A stretch of 64,000 nucleotides of DNA, from positions 91,058 to 155,057 of the forward strand of contig JBBSGB010000004.1 in the NCBI GenBank assembly GCA_038254545.1, in the 5' to 3' direction. The notes under the pieces are model-generated. The model saw only the letters and a list, made by a program, of their open reading frames with translations. It was not told the origin of the DNA and did no database searches. The stretch comes from CAHJXF01 sp038254545. GTDB lineage: Bacteria; Pseudomonadota; Gammaproteobacteria; Burkholderiales; Burkholderiaceae_D. Below, piece by piece: positions 7,364-16,162 of the stretch; the first letter of the stretch is position 1, and every line of letters begins with the position of its first letter. A program made the translations under genes and the position numbers.

Positions 7364-9166
7364 ATGAAATATTTCTCGCGCCTGTTCTCGGAACTCGACG
7401 CATCGACCGCGACGCGCGACAAGCAGGCTGCGCTGGTCCGCTATTTTGTCGAAATCGCTCAGCGCAGCATCGAGCAGGGCCGCCCCGCAGGGGCAATGAT
7501 CGACGCAACCGTCGACAACAACGCCAGCAAGACTTCAACCGAGCCCGAGCGCGACGCCGCGTGGGCCGTCTATTTCCTGGCCGGCGGCAAGCCCCGTCAG
7601 ACCGTGCCGACCCGCATCCTGCGCGAGACCGCGCGCAGCGTCGCCGACTTGCCGGAATGGCTGTTCGAGGAGAGCTATCAGGCGGTGGGCGACCTCGCGG
7701 AAACCATCGCGCACATCCTGCCGCCACCTTCGCGTCACTCCGAGCTCGGCCTCGCACGATGGATCGAAGAGCGCCTGCTCGCCTTGAAGGGAGAGTCGCC
7801 CGAGACCATTTCGCACCACCTTGCCGATTGGTGGGATGAGCTCGACACGGCCGAGCGCTTCCTGCTGACCAAGCTGATCGGCGGCGGCTTTCGCGTGGGC
7901 GTATCGAAGCTCTCGGTCACGCGTGCGCTGGCCACCGTCTCGGGCATCGACCCGAAGATCGTCGCGCATCGGTTGATGGGCTATACCGATGGCCGCGCAC
8001 GACCGAGCGCCGCGAACTATCGCGCGTTGATTGCGCCAACCGCTTCGGCCGAGACTGAAGCCAGCCCGGAAGGTGGTCCATTCGACTCGCACGGAGCGTA
8101 CGAGCGGCGCGGCCAGCCCTATCCCTTCTTTCTCGCGCACGCGTTGAACGAATCGATCGAGCGCTTCGATGCCTTGCTCGGCTCGATTGACGACTGGCAA
8201 GTCGAGTGGAAATACGATGGCATCCGCGGGCAACTGGTGGTTCGCGACGGCGAGGCTTTCCTGTGGTCGCGCGGCGAAGACCTCGTGACCGAACGCTTTC
8301 CCGAAATGGCCGCATTGTCGGCGCGCATCCCCGACGGCACGGTGATCGACGGCGAGATCCTGGTCTGGCATGCGAACGATACGAACGCAGCGGATACGCC
8401 CGCGTCCTTTGCCGATCTGCAGACCCGCATCGGCCGCAAGACCCTTTCGAAGAAGATCCTCGCCGAGAAACCGGTGGTGCTGGTCGCCTACGACCTGCTC
8501 GAACAGGACGGCGCCGATCTGCGCGGTGAGCCGCAAGCGGCGCGGCGCGCGCGGCTCGAGGCGCTGGTCGCCGCAATCGACGATTTCACCTTGCGGCTCT
8601 CGCCCGTGCTGCGAGCGGATTCGTGGCCTTCGTTCGCGACCCTGCGCAACGAAGCCCGCGCGCGCGGCGTCGAAGGCTTCATGTTGAAGCGCCGCGATGC
8701 GCGCTATGGCGTCGGCCGCACCAAGGACGTGGGCACTTGGTGGAAATGGAAGATCGATCCCCTGTCTGTCGATGCGGTGCTGATCTATGCGCAGCGCGGG
8801 CACGGCCGGCGCGCGTCTCTCTACACCGACTTCACGTTCGCTGTGTGGGATCGCGAGCCGGGCGTCGAGGCCGATCGGGCGCGCACGCTGATCCCGTTCG
8901 CGAAAGCCTATTCGGGACTCACCGATGAAGAGATGGCCAAGGTCGATGCGATCGTGAAGAAGACCACGATAGAAAAATTCGGCCCGGTGCGCAGCGTCAA
9001 GCCCACGCAGGTCTTCGAGCTCGGCTTCGAAGGCATACAGCGTTCGTCGCGCCACAAGTCGGGCATCGCGGTGCGCTTTCCGCGCATGCTGCGCTGGCGC
9101 ATCGACAAGCCCATCGAAGAGGCCGACACGATCGCCAGCCTGCAAAGCCTGCTCGATGCGCGGTGA
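7364..9166 (+). CDS. ATP-dependent DNA ligase (ligase-associated cluster)
   Basis: Seals DNA nicks with ATP; belongs to the bacterial LigB/LigC-like ligases found with an Lhr-core helicase, PdeM and an exonuclease. 600 residues with an N-terminal helical DNA-binding domain, then the adenylation domain with motif I WKYDGIRGQ (nucleophilic Lys about residue 283), motif III GTVIDGEIL, motif IV GVEGFML and motif V WWKWKIDP, then an OB-fold (AVLIYAQRGHGRR). The start ATG at 7364 gives the conserved MKYFSRLFSELD; the frame is open well upstream, but those codons are antisense to the cyclase. Its own promoter must lie in the 114-nt divergent gap or inside the cyclase. Confidence 0.94.
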   Translation: MKYFSRLFSELDASTATRDKQAALVRYFVEIAQRSIEQGRPAGAMIDATVDNNASKTSTEPERDAAWAVYFLAGGKPRQTVPTRILRETARSVADLPEWLFEESYQAVGDLAETIAHILPPPSRHSELGLARWIEERLLALKGESPETISHHLADWWDELDTAERFLLTKLIGGGFRVGVSKLSVTRALATVSGIDPKIVAHRLMGYTDGRARPSAANYRALIAPTASAETEASPEGGPFDSHGAYERRGQPYPFFLAHALNESIERFDALLGSIDDWQVEWKYDGIRGQLVVRDGEAFLWSRGEDLVTERFPEMAALSARIPDGTVIDGEILVWHANDTNAADTPASFADLQTRIGRKTLSKKILAEKPVVLVAYDLLEQDGADLRGEPQAARRARLEALVAAIDDFTLRLSPVLRADSWPSFATLRNEARARGVEGFMLKRRDARYGVGRTKDVGTWWKWKIDPLSVDAVLIYAQRGHGRRASLYTDFTFAVWDREPGVEADRARTLIPFAKAYSGLTDEEMAKVDAIVKKTTIEKFGPVRSVKPTQVFELGFEGIQRSSRHKSGIAVRFPRMLRWRIDKPIEEADTIASLQSLLDAR

Positions 9167-9185
9167 CGCGCGCGTGGCGCAACCG

Positions 9186-9884
9186 TCAGGCGAGTTCGTG
9201 CGCGGACATGCGCCGCGACAACTCGCTGCCTCGCGCTCGAAGGAAGCGCTCGAGACGCAACCGATAGTCGGCCGGCGCGGCCCCGCGCACCGACGCACGA
9301 TCGGCCAGCGCGGCACGCCACGCCCGCAGCTTCGGCGTGTCGTTGAAGAAGCCGAAGTCGTCGATCGCATCGAATGTTTCGAAATAGCGAAACACCGGCG
9401 CGAATGCGGCATCGACCAGTGTGAAGCGGCTGCCGGCAAAGAACGGCGCCTTCCCCGTTGCTGCTTCGACCTGGCCGAATTTCGCACGCAGTTCACGCTG
9501 CTTCGCACCGAGCGTCTCTACGTCGGGTGCGTTGTAGAAACCGGCAATCGTGTTCAGGATCGCCGACGCAAATTCGATCCACGCGCGATGCTGCGCGCGC
9601 GCCAACGGATCGTCGGGATGCATGCGCGGCGCAATCGTGTCGTCCAGGTATTCGCAGATCACCGCCGACTCGAAGATCGCGGTATCGCCCACCACCAGTA
9701 GCGGCGTCTTGCCGAGCGGAGAAACCGCCAGGAACCAGTCGGGTTTGTTCACAAGATCGATGTCACGCCGCTCGAAAGACGTGGCTTTTTCGATCAGCGT
9801 GATCGCGGCGCGCTGCACGTAGGGGCACAGGGCGTGGCTGACGAGCACCAGCGGCGGCGTCCCATATTCCATTCGAAGATTCAT
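9186..9884 (-). CDS. Glutathione S-transferase family protein
   Basis: Thioredoxin-fold N-terminal domain with CPYVQR (omega/stringent-starvation-like cysteine), the cis-Pro loop GKTPLL and glutathione-binding ESAVICEYLDD, followed by a helical C-terminal domain; 232 residues. Likely glutathione-dependent detoxification or thiol transfer; the substrate is unknown. I chose the ATG at 9884 (MNLRMEYGTPP); an upstream in-frame ATG at 9950 would place the start inside the operator region. It is divergent from a MarR gene, and a palindrome (9890-9901) lies directly before its start codon, so it is probably repressed by that MarR protein. Confidence 0.88.
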   Translation of the reverse strand: MNLRMEYGTPPLVLVSHALCPYVQRAAITLIEKATSFERRDIDLVNKPDWFLAVSPLGKTPLLVVGDTAIFESAVICEYLDDTIAPRMHPDDPLARAQHRAWIEFASAILNTIAGFYNAPDVETLGAKQRELRAKFGQVEAATGKAPFFAGSRFTLVDAAFAPVFRYFETFDAIDDFGFFNDTPKLRAWRAALADRASVRGAAPADYRLRLERFLRARGSELSRRMSAHELA

Positions 9885-9889
9885 AATAG

Positions 9890-9901
9890 TTGCATTTGCA
9901 A
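9890..9901. promoter_or_regulatory. Palindromic operator 1, GST-proximal (candidate MarR site)
   Basis: Perfect palindrome TTGCATTTGCAA, 5 nt before the GST start codon. A second copy of the same TTGCAnnTGCAA pattern lies 49 bp away beside the marR start. Inferred to bind the divergently encoded MarR protein. Confidence 0.6.
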
Positions 9902-9936
9902 TGATAACGAACGCAATCATATAGGCACTGTAAACT

Positions 9937-9952
9937 GATTGCAAGTGCAATC
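9937..9952. promoter_or_regulatory. Palindromic operator 2, marR-proximal (candidate MarR site)
   Basis: GATTGCAAGTGCAATC: seven-base arms GATTGCA and TGCAATC separated by AG. It shares TTGCAnnTGCAA with operator 1 and ends 12 nt before the marR start, so the regulator probably controls itself as well as the GST gene. Confidence 0.6.
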
Positions 9953-9964
9953 ATCGACGGCGCC

Positions 9965-10426
9965 ATGACCAAACCGCAAAGCTCGTCCGCGTGGAGCCTG
10001 TTCCTGACGCTGCACGCCAACCTGATCGGCGCGATCGAGCGACGGCTCGGCGATGCGAACCTTCCCCCGCTAACCTGGTACGACGCGTTGTGGGCGCTGG
10101 AATGCGCGCCCGAACATCGCTTGCGCATGCACGAGTTCGAACAGCGCATGGTGATTTCCCGCAGCAACGTCACGCGTCTGATCGATCGGCTGGAGACCGC
10201 CGGGCTGGTGCGCCGCGAGCGTTCCGACGAAGACCGGCGCGGCGCTTTCGCAGTCCTCACTCGGAAAGGCGGCGCGACCCGCAAACGCATGTGGAAGATC
10301 TACGAACGCGCCATCGAGGACGTCTTCGAGGCGCATTTGACGACGGGGGAGCTGCGTGATGCCGAGGCGATCTTTCGCAAGCTGCTCGACAAGCATCGCG
10401 CCGCGGTCGCGGCGACGGCGCGCTAG
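9965..10426 (+). CDS. MarR-family transcriptional regulator
   Basis: Winged-helix repressor, 153 residues. The DNA-binding region is clear: MHEFEQRMVISRSNVTRLID, then the wing RRERSDEDRRGAF. N-terminal and C-terminal helices form the dimer interface. It is divergent from a glutathione S-transferase gene with two TTGCAnnTGCAA palindromes in the 80-nt shared promoter. This suggests ligand-induced (electrophile or aromatic) derepression of both genes. Ligand unknown. Confidence 0.92.
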   Translation: MTKPQSSSAWSLFLTLHANLIGAIERRLGDANLPPLTWYDALWALECAPEHRLRMHEFEQRMVISRSNVTRLIDRLETAGLVRRERSDEDRRGAFAVLTRKGGATRKRMWKIYERAIEDVFEAHLTTGELRDAEAIFRKLLDKHRAAVAATAR

Positions 10427-10649
10427 CGGCGCCGTCTGCTCATTTCTCGGCATGGACGACGTGCACGAGATCAACATCGCGCCCACCCTGGCCGATGCAA
10501 CAACGCTCGCTGCTACCAAGGAGATCGCGCATCACGCAGCGATCGAACTCGCGCGACGCTTCTAGCCGGGAGTGGCAAGGGAACTGCGGTCGGGCAGCAT
10601 TAGATAATCGCGCTTTTGTCTCCCCGCGCCCACGACGGCGCCGATCTGC

Positions 10650-11507
10650 ATGATGATTCACGGCGTCGACTTCACGAGCACTCCGCGCCGCGCGAAGCCG
10701 ATCGCGGTCGCGACGCTTGAAGAGTCCGGGCCGGATCGCTTCGCGCTCGTGGCGATCGAGGCTTTCGCGGACTGGCCGGCCTTCGAGGCGTTTCTCGCGC
10801 GGCCGGGGCCGTGGCTCGCGGCCTTCGATTTTCCCTTCGGGCTGCCGCGCGCTTTGATCGAACATTTCGATTGGCCGCGCGATTGGCGCATGGTCATGCG
10901 GCACTATGCGTCGCTCGATCGCGCATCGATTCGCGTCTTGTTCAAGGCCTGGTGCGACGCGCGTCCGGCCGGATCGAAGTTCGCGCATCGCGCCACCGAC
11001 GCGCCGGCGGGGTCGAGCCCGTCGATGAAGTGGGTCAACCCGCCGGTCGCCTGGATGATGCATGCCGGTGTGCCGCGCTTGATCGGCGCCGGCGTTTGCA
11101 TCCCCGGGCTGGCTGACGATGCTCGTCACGTCGATGCGGGACGCGTCGCGCTCGAGGGTTACCCGGGCTTCGTCGCGCGATCGATCACGCGCGCGTCGTA
11201 CAAGTCCGACAAGCGTTCCATGCAGACCGCCGCGCGTCGTGACGAGCGCGCGCGCATCGTCGCGGCACTCGAATGTGGCGCGCATCGCCTGGCGATACGC
11301 ATTGCATTCGGTTCTGAGCAGCGCGCGAACCTGATCGACGAGGGCAGCGCCGATCGGCTCGATGCGGTGCTGTGCGCGACGCAGGCCGGCTGGGCGTGGC
11401 AACAGAAAGAGGCGGGCGACGATCGTTACGGCCTGCCCGATGCGATCGATCCACTCGAAGGCTGGATTGTCGGCGACCCGCCAATCGAGACGCCGGCGCT
11501 CGCATGA
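10650..11507 (+). CDS. DUF429 domain-containing protein
   Basis: Function unknown. The 285-residue protein has DUF429 hallmarks: the N-terminal GVDFTSTP strand (RNase H-like first strand with Asp), an internal LAAFDFPFGLP, VALEGYPGF, and the C-terminal DRLDAVLCATQAGWA. The family is thought to have an RNase H-like fold with predicted nuclease activity, which is an inference. It starts at the ATG ATG pair 10650/10653. It ends 10 nt before the Lhr-type helicase, so it is probably co-transcribed with the repair genes. The 223 nt upstream hold no gene I can support. Confidence 0.75.
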   Translation: MMIHGVDFTSTPRRAKPIAVATLEESGPDRFALVAIEAFADWPAFEAFLARPGPWLAAFDFPFGLPRALIEHFDWPRDWRMVMRHYASLDRASIRVLFKAWCDARPAGSKFAHRATDAPAGSSPSMKWVNPPVAWMMHAGVPRLIGAGVCIPGLADDARHVDAGRVALEGYPGFVARSITRASYKSDKRSMQTAARRDERARIVAALECGAHRLAIRIAFGSEQRANLIDEGSADRLDAVLCATQAGWAWQQKEAGDDRYGLPDAIDPLEGWIVGDPPIETPALA

Positions 11508-11517
11508 GTATCGCTGC

Positions 11518-14379
11518 ATGAGCCGGCGTCGCAGAGATTCCAAGGAGAGTGGCGCCGGAGGCCGCAGCAACTGGGGCTTGCCGTCGACGCTCGCGGGCAG
11601 CAATCACCTGGGCAAGCAACTCGATCGCAAGCGTCGTGAAGTGGCCGCGGCGAAACAAAAGGCTGCGGCTGCTGCGCTGGAAGCACCGCCCGCAGATGCC
11701 GATGTCGATCGACGCGCGGCGCCTCCGAGTCCCGCGCCACGTGAGCGGCGCACGCCGCCCGGCCCGCTGCCCGCGCCCGAGGCAATCGATGCGTGGCTCG
11801 CTTTGCGCGGCATCGCGCCGTTCCCGTTTCAATGCGAGACCTGGGGCCACATCGTGGCGGGCCGATCCGGTCTGCTGCACGCGACCACCGGCGCGGGCAA
11901 GACCTATGCGGCGTGGCTCGGCGCGCTGCGCCGCGAACTCGTGCGTGCATCCACAGGCGCCGCGAAGCGGCCTCCCACGCGCAAGCTCCGCGTGCTGTGG
12001 ATCACGCCGATGCGTGCGCTCGCCGCCGACACGACGCGCGCGCTTGCCGATGCGGCCTCGGGCATCGGTCTGGATTGGGAAGTCGCGATGCGCACCGGCG
12101 ACAGCGATGCGGCCACGCGCACGCGGCAATCGAAGCATCTGCCCGAAGCGCTGGTCACGACGCCCGAGTCGATGACATTGTTCCTTGCGCGCGCCGATGC
12201 CGAGAACCTGCTCGACGATGTCGCCGTGGTGGTGGTCGATGAATGGCACGAGTTGATGGGCAGCAAGCGCGGCGTGCAGACGCAACTCGCGCTGGCGCGT
12301 TTGCGGCTATGGAATCCGAAGCTGATCGTGTGGGGACTGTCGGCCACGCTCGGTAATCTCGAAATAGCGCGTCACGCACTGCTGGGCCTCGACGCGAAAG
12401 GAAAACCGCGACGCGGCGTGATGGTCAAGGGGGAAATGGGCGATAAATTCGGGCCGAAAGAGATCGTGATCGACACGTTGATCCCCGAGGCTATCGAACG
12501 CTTTCCATGGGGCGGGCACCTCGGCATCAAGCTCGTCGATGCGGTCGTGGCCGAGATCGAGAAGTCGTCGACAACGCTGGTCTTCACCAACGTGCGCAGC
12601 CAGGCCGAGATCTGGTACCAGACGCTGCTCGCCGCCAAACCCGAGTGGGCCGGCGTGCTCGCGCTACATCACGGCTCGCTCGATCGCGAGGTGCGCGACT
12701 GGGTCGAGGCGGGGCTGAAAGCTGGCAGCCTGAAAGCCGTGGTTTGCACAGCCTCGCTCGACCTCGGCGTGGACTTCCTGCCGGTCGAGCGCGTGCTGCA
12801 GATCGGCTCGGCGAAGGGCGTCGCGCGCTTGTTGCAACGTGCCGGTCGTTCCGGCCACGCACCGGGACGCGCATCACGCGCGACGCTGGTGCCGACCAAC
12901 GCGCTCGAACTCGTCGAAGCCGCGGCGGCGCGCAGAGCCGTGGCCGCACGCCGCGTCGAACCGCGCACCGCGCCCAACAAGCCGCTCGACTGCCTCGTGC
13001 AGCATCTGGTGACGATCGCCGCCGGCACCGGCTTCGTCGCCGACGAATTGTTCGGTGAAGTCCGCACCACGTGGTCGTATCGCGAACTGACGCGAGACGA
13101 ATTCGACTGGGCGATCGCGTTCGACGAAGGGGGCGGTTCGTCGCTGTCGGCCTATCCCGACTATCACCGGATTGCTCTAAGCCCGGCCCTCGCGCCGGCA
13201 CCCGACGACGGAAGCGCTACGGAGCGCGACGTCTATCGCGTCCCTCACCCCGACCTCGCGCGACGCCACCGCATGAGCATCGGCACCATCGTCTCGGACA
13301 CCGCGATGTTCGTCGCATGGCTCGCCACCGGCGCGAAGCTCGGGCAGATCGAAGAAGGCTTCATTGCGCGCATGAAGCCCGGCGACGTGTTCGTGTTCGC
13401 AGGCCGCGTGCTCGAGCTCGTTCGCGTGCGCGACATGACCGCCTATGTGAAGAAGGCCACGAGAAAACACGGTCGCGTGCCGGCATGGTCGGGCAGCCGC
13501 ATGCCGCTGACGAGCGAATTGGCCGATGCATCGCTGGACATGCTGCATCGGGCCGCCCACGCGAACGATGCGTGGTTCAAAAACGAACCCGAGATGCGCG
13601 CGGTCAGGCCGCTGCTCGAACTGCAGCAGCGCTGGTCCGCATTGCCCGAGACCGGTCGCCTGGTATGCGAGCTGATCGCATCGCGCGAAGGCCACCACTT
13701 TCTTTGCTATCCGTTCGGCGGCCGCATCGTACATATCGGCCTGGGCTCGCTCATCGCATGGCGCGCGGCACGTCATCAACCCGGCACGTTCTCGATCTCG
13801 ATGAACGACTACGGATTCGAGCTGCTGTCGGCCGAGCCCTTCGATTGGGAGCGCCTGATCGCCGCAGGCCTGCTGTCGACCGACCACCTGCTCGAAGACA
13901 TCCTTTCGTCGCTCAACGCCAGCGAACTCGCGCAGCGTCGCTTTCGCGAGATCGCACGCGTATCGGGTCTGGTGTTCTCGGGCTATCCGGGCGACCGCAA
14001 GTCGGCGCGGCACGTGCAGGCCAGTGCTAGCCTCTTCTACGAAGTCTTTCGCAAGCACGACGCCGGCAATCTGCTGCTCACGCAGGCCGAAACCGAGGCG
14101 CTGGAACAAGAGCTGGAGATCGGACGCCTGCGCGCAACGCTCGAACGCATCGCGCAGTGGGAACTGGTCGTGACGCGCCCCGCGCATGCGACGCCGTTCT
14201 CGTTTCCGCTGATGGTGGAGCGCTTTCGCGAGGAGGTCACGACGGAGAAGTTGAACGAGCGCATCGCGCGCCTGTTGTCGGAACTCGAGGAAGCGGCAGA
14301 TTCCGACGTGCCGGCTGAAGCGACAAGCGGCGTGACGAAAGAATCGAGGGCCAAGAGCAAAAGGAAGGGTCCAACATGA
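11518..14379 (+). CDS. Ligase-associated DExH-box DNA helicase (Lhr-core type)
   Basis: Superfamily 2 3'-to-5' helicase of the ligase-associated DNA-damage-response cluster; 953 residues. Walker A ATTGAGKTYAA (about residue 122), Walker B/DExH VVVDEWHEL (about 238), motif III LSATLGN and motif VI QRAGRSGH (about 440). A winged-helix and Lhr C-terminal domain follow. The first 90 residues are a basic Arg/Lys/Ala/Pro-rich extension before the helicase core, and the C-terminus ends in a Lys/Arg-rich tail. The ATG at 11518 was chosen because upstream codons run inside DUF429. Its stop overlaps the next ATG (ATGA). Confidence 0.93.
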   Translation: MSRRRRDSKESGAGGRSNWGLPSTLAGSNHLGKQLDRKRREVAAAKQKAAAAALEAPPADADVDRRAAPPSPAPRERRTPPGPLPAPEAIDAWLALRGIAPFPFQCETWGHIVAGRSGLLHATTGAGKTYAAWLGALRRELVRASTGAAKRPPTRKLRVLWITPMRALAADTTRALADAASGIGLDWEVAMRTGDSDAATRTRQSKHLPEALVTTPESMTLFLARADAENLLDDVAVVVVDEWHELMGSKRGVQTQLALARLRLWNPKLIVWGLSATLGNLEIARHALLGLDAKGKPRRGVMVKGEMGDKFGPKEIVIDTLIPEAIERFPWGGHLGIKLVDAVVAEIEKSSTTLVFTNVRSQAEIWYQTLLAAKPEWAGVLALHHGSLDREVRDWVEAGLKAGSLKAVVCTASLDLGVDFLPVERVLQIGSAKGVARLLQRAGRSGHAPGRASRATLVPTNALELVEAAAARRAVAARRVEPRTAPNKPLDCLVQHLVTIAAGTGFVADELFGEVRTTWSYRELTRDEFDWAIAFDEGGGSSLSAYPDYHRIALSPALAPAPDDGSATERDVYRVPHPDLARRHRMSIGTIVSDTAMFVAWLATGAKLGQIEEGFIARMKPGDVFVFAGRVLELVRVRDMTAYVKKATRKHGRVPAWSGSRMPLTSELADASLDMLHRAAHANDAWFKNEPEMRAVRPLLELQQRWSALPETGRLVCELIASREGHHFLCYPFGGRIVHIGLGSLIAWRAARHQPGTFSISMNDYGFELLSAEPFDWERLIAAGLLSTDHLLEDILSSLNASELAQRRFREIARVSGLVFSGYPGDRKSARHVQASASLFYEVFRKHDAGNLLLTQAETEALEQELEIGRLRATLERIAQWELVVTRPAHATPFSFPLMVERFREEVTTEKLNERIARLLSELEEAADSDVPAEATSGVTKESRAKSKRKGPT

Positions 14380-14855
14380 GCACGATCCTGGACGGCGGCT
14401 GTCTCTGCGGCGCGGTGCGCTATCGCGCGAGCGTCGAAAATCTCGATGCCTACTACTGCCATTGCCGCATGTGCCAACTCGCCTTCGGCAACACGCGTGC
14501 AACTCTTTTCAATTTGCGCAAGGAGGAAGTGGCCTGGATCGCCGCGGCGCCGAGCTACTTCCATTCCAGCAAGTTCGCCAGGCGCGGCTTCTGCGGCCAT
14601 TGCGGCACGCCGCTGTCGTTCGAGTATCTCGATTCGAAACGCATGGATCTTTCGGTCGGCAGCCTCGACGATCCCGGCGCGATGAAACCCACCAGCCATT
14701 TCGCGGTCGAGTCGCGCGTCGCATCGTTCCACGCAATCGACGGTCTGCCCGAACAACGGCTCGACGAGCATCAGGTCATCATGCAACGCTGGAAGGACAA
14801 CTACGACGAAGCGGTTCAACCCGGCCCGCGACCCATCGCTGCAGAGGGGCAATAG
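14376..14855 (+). CDS. GFA/CENP-V fold zinc protein
   Basis: Glutathione-dependent formaldehyde-activating-enzyme-like (Mss4/GFA) protein, 159 residues. Zinc-ligand motifs are GGCLCGAVRY (residues 7-16), CHCRMCQ (about 28-34) and GFCGHCGTPL (about 70-79). The family is broadly annotated but poorly characterised; the substrate is unknown. It is translationally coupled to the helicase (ATGA overlap at 14376), so it may have been recruited into the repair operon. It is not one of the four canonical members. Confidence 0.88.
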   Translation: MSTILDGGCLCGAVRYRASVENLDAYYCHCRMCQLAFGNTRATLFNLRKEEVAWIAAAPSYFHSSKFARRGFCGHCGTPLSFEYLDSKRMDLSVGSLDDPGAMKPTSHFAVESRVASFHAIDGLPEQRLDEHQVIMQRWKDNYDEAVQPGPRPIAAEGQ

Positions 14856-14889
14856 AAAAGCTCCCCGACGATCTGGATAAAATGGCCGC

Positions 14890-15585
14890 ATGCACCACAC
14901 CGTCGTCGTCGCCGATCAAGTCCTGAACCTGCTGGCCGAACGCGCCGCATATTGGCCCGAGCGACGCATGTTGCTGGTCGCCGACGCGCACTTCGGCAAG
15001 GCCGCGACCTTCCGCGCACGCGGTGTGCCGGTGCCGCATGGGACCACCGCCGACAATCTCGCCCGCCTCGATGCTTTGATGACGCATTGGGACGTCGAGC
15101 GGATCGTGTTTCTCGGCGACTTCCTGCACGCGCGCGAAGCGCAGGCGAGGCCGACCATAGCCGCGCTCGCGCATTGGCGCGCCCGACATGCGCACGTCGC
15201 GATGACGCTGGTGCGCGGCAATCACGACGCGCATGCTGGCGACCCGCCTGCGCACCTGAAGATCGACGTGGTCGATGAATCCTGGACGATCGGCCCGTTC
15301 TCGATGCGCCATTACCCCCAGCCTTGCGAGCGCGGCTATGTGCTGGCGGGGCATCTGCATCCCGGCTACCGGGTCACCGGGCGCGCGGGCGATGGCTTGC
15401 GCCTGCCTTGCTTCTGGTTCGGCTGCGAAGCGGGTTCGCGCGTCGGCGTGTTACCGGCCTTTGGCGCATTCACCGGCACGTGGATCGTCGACGCATTGCC
15501 TGACGATCGTGTATTTGTGGTCGCGCCCGATGCGGTCCACGCGATCGATCGCCGGCGCGTCCGGATTGTCGGCTCGATCGCTTGA
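14890..15585 (+). CDS. pdeM: Ligase-associated DNA endonuclease/phosphoesterase PdeM
   Basis: Binuclear metallophosphoesterase of the ligase-associated cluster; family members act as Mn-dependent DNA endonucleases or phosphodiesterases. 231 residues. Metal-binding motifs are VADAHFGK (residues 30-37), FLGDFLHAR (about 75-83), VRGNHDAH (about 110-117) and AGHLHPG (about 153-159), all intact. It lies 34 nt after the GFA gene. Its TGA stop overlaps the TTG start of the S4 protein (TTGA at 15582), so it belongs to the same transcript. Confidence 0.92.
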   Translation: MHHTVVVADQVLNLLAERAAYWPERRMLLVADAHFGKAATFRARGVPVPHGTTADNLARLDALMTHWDVERIVFLGDFLHAREAQARPTIAALAHWRARHAHVAMTLVRGNHDAHAGDPPAHLKIDVVDESWTIGPFSMRHYPQPCERGYVLAGHLHPGYRVTGRAGDGLRLPCFWFGCEAGSRVGVLPAFGAFTGTWIVDALPDDRVFVVAPDAVHAIDRRRVRIVGSIA

Positions 15586-16025
15586 GTACGAAGAAGCCCG
15601 CTGCATCATCCGAAGCCACGCACGACGCCGGTGCGATCCGGCTCGACAAGTGGCTGTGGGCCGTGCGCTTCTATCGCACCCGCAGTGCCGCGGCAGCGGC
15701 GATCGATGCGGGTCAGGTGAGGGTCAACGAACAGCGTGTCAAGCCGGCCAAGGCGCTGCATGTGGATGACCTCGTGACGATGCGCATCGGTGGCATCGAG
15801 CGCGAAGTGCGCGTACGCATTCTTGCCGACGTGCGCGTTGCAGCGCCCATTGCGCAGACGCGCTATGCGGAAACCGACGTGAGTCTCGCCGCGCGCGAGG
15901 CTGCCGAAGCGCGGCGACGACTGGAGCGCGAGCCCGCTCATGCGCGCAAGGGCAGGCCCACGAAGCGGGACCGGCGAGAGCTAGCGACTTTCGTGGAGCG
16001 GACGCACGACGACGATCGGTTTTGA
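15582..16025 (+). CDS. hslR: S4-domain RNA-binding protein (Hsp15-like)
   Basis: 147 residues. The S4 RNA-binding domain is near the N-terminus (IRLDKWLWAVRFYRTRSAA, residues about 19-37, then VRVNEQRVKPAKALHVDD), followed by a charged Arg/Lys-rich C-terminal tail. This is the architecture of Hsp15/HslR, which rescues stalled 50S subunits carrying nascent peptides. Only a TTG at 15582 supplies a start close to the S4 domain; it overlaps the pdeM stop. The symbol is by similarity only. Confidence 0.85.
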   Translation: MSTKKPAASSEATHDAGAIRLDKWLWAVRFYRTRSAAAAAIDAGQVRVNEQRVKPAKALHVDDLVTMRIGGIEREVRVRILADVRVAAPIAQTRYAETDVSLAAREAAEARRRLEREPAHARKGRPTKRDRRELATFVERTHDDDRF

Positions 16026-16083
16026 AATCCGCGCGAGTGACGATGGGTGTGCCGCATAAGGTAACCGTCACGGCACGAATCGC

Positions 16084-16112
16084 GTGACAAAAAAGCACGA
16101 CCGTGCTAATTT
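16084..16112 (+). promoter_or_regulatory. Promoter of the first TetR operon with an operator in its spacer
   Basis: Candidate -35 GTGACA (16084-16089) and -10 TAATTT (16107-16112) are 17 bp apart. Between them lies the palindrome AGCACG-AC-CGTGCT (16094-16107), placed to block RNA polymerase. It is 55 nt before the TetR start. Inferred autoregulatory operator of the beta-oxidation regulator. Confidence 0.6.
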
Positions 16113-16162
16113 GCGCGCTGACCTTCCGGCGCACCCGCGCCGAGTCCCGACCTCCGCTCGCC

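Noticed and set aside
10452..10565. 37-codon open stretch after marR (starts MDDVHEINIAPT)
   Set aside because: No ribosome-binding site or recognisable family, and the opposite strand is also open here, as is common in high-GC DNA. Not enough to call a gene.
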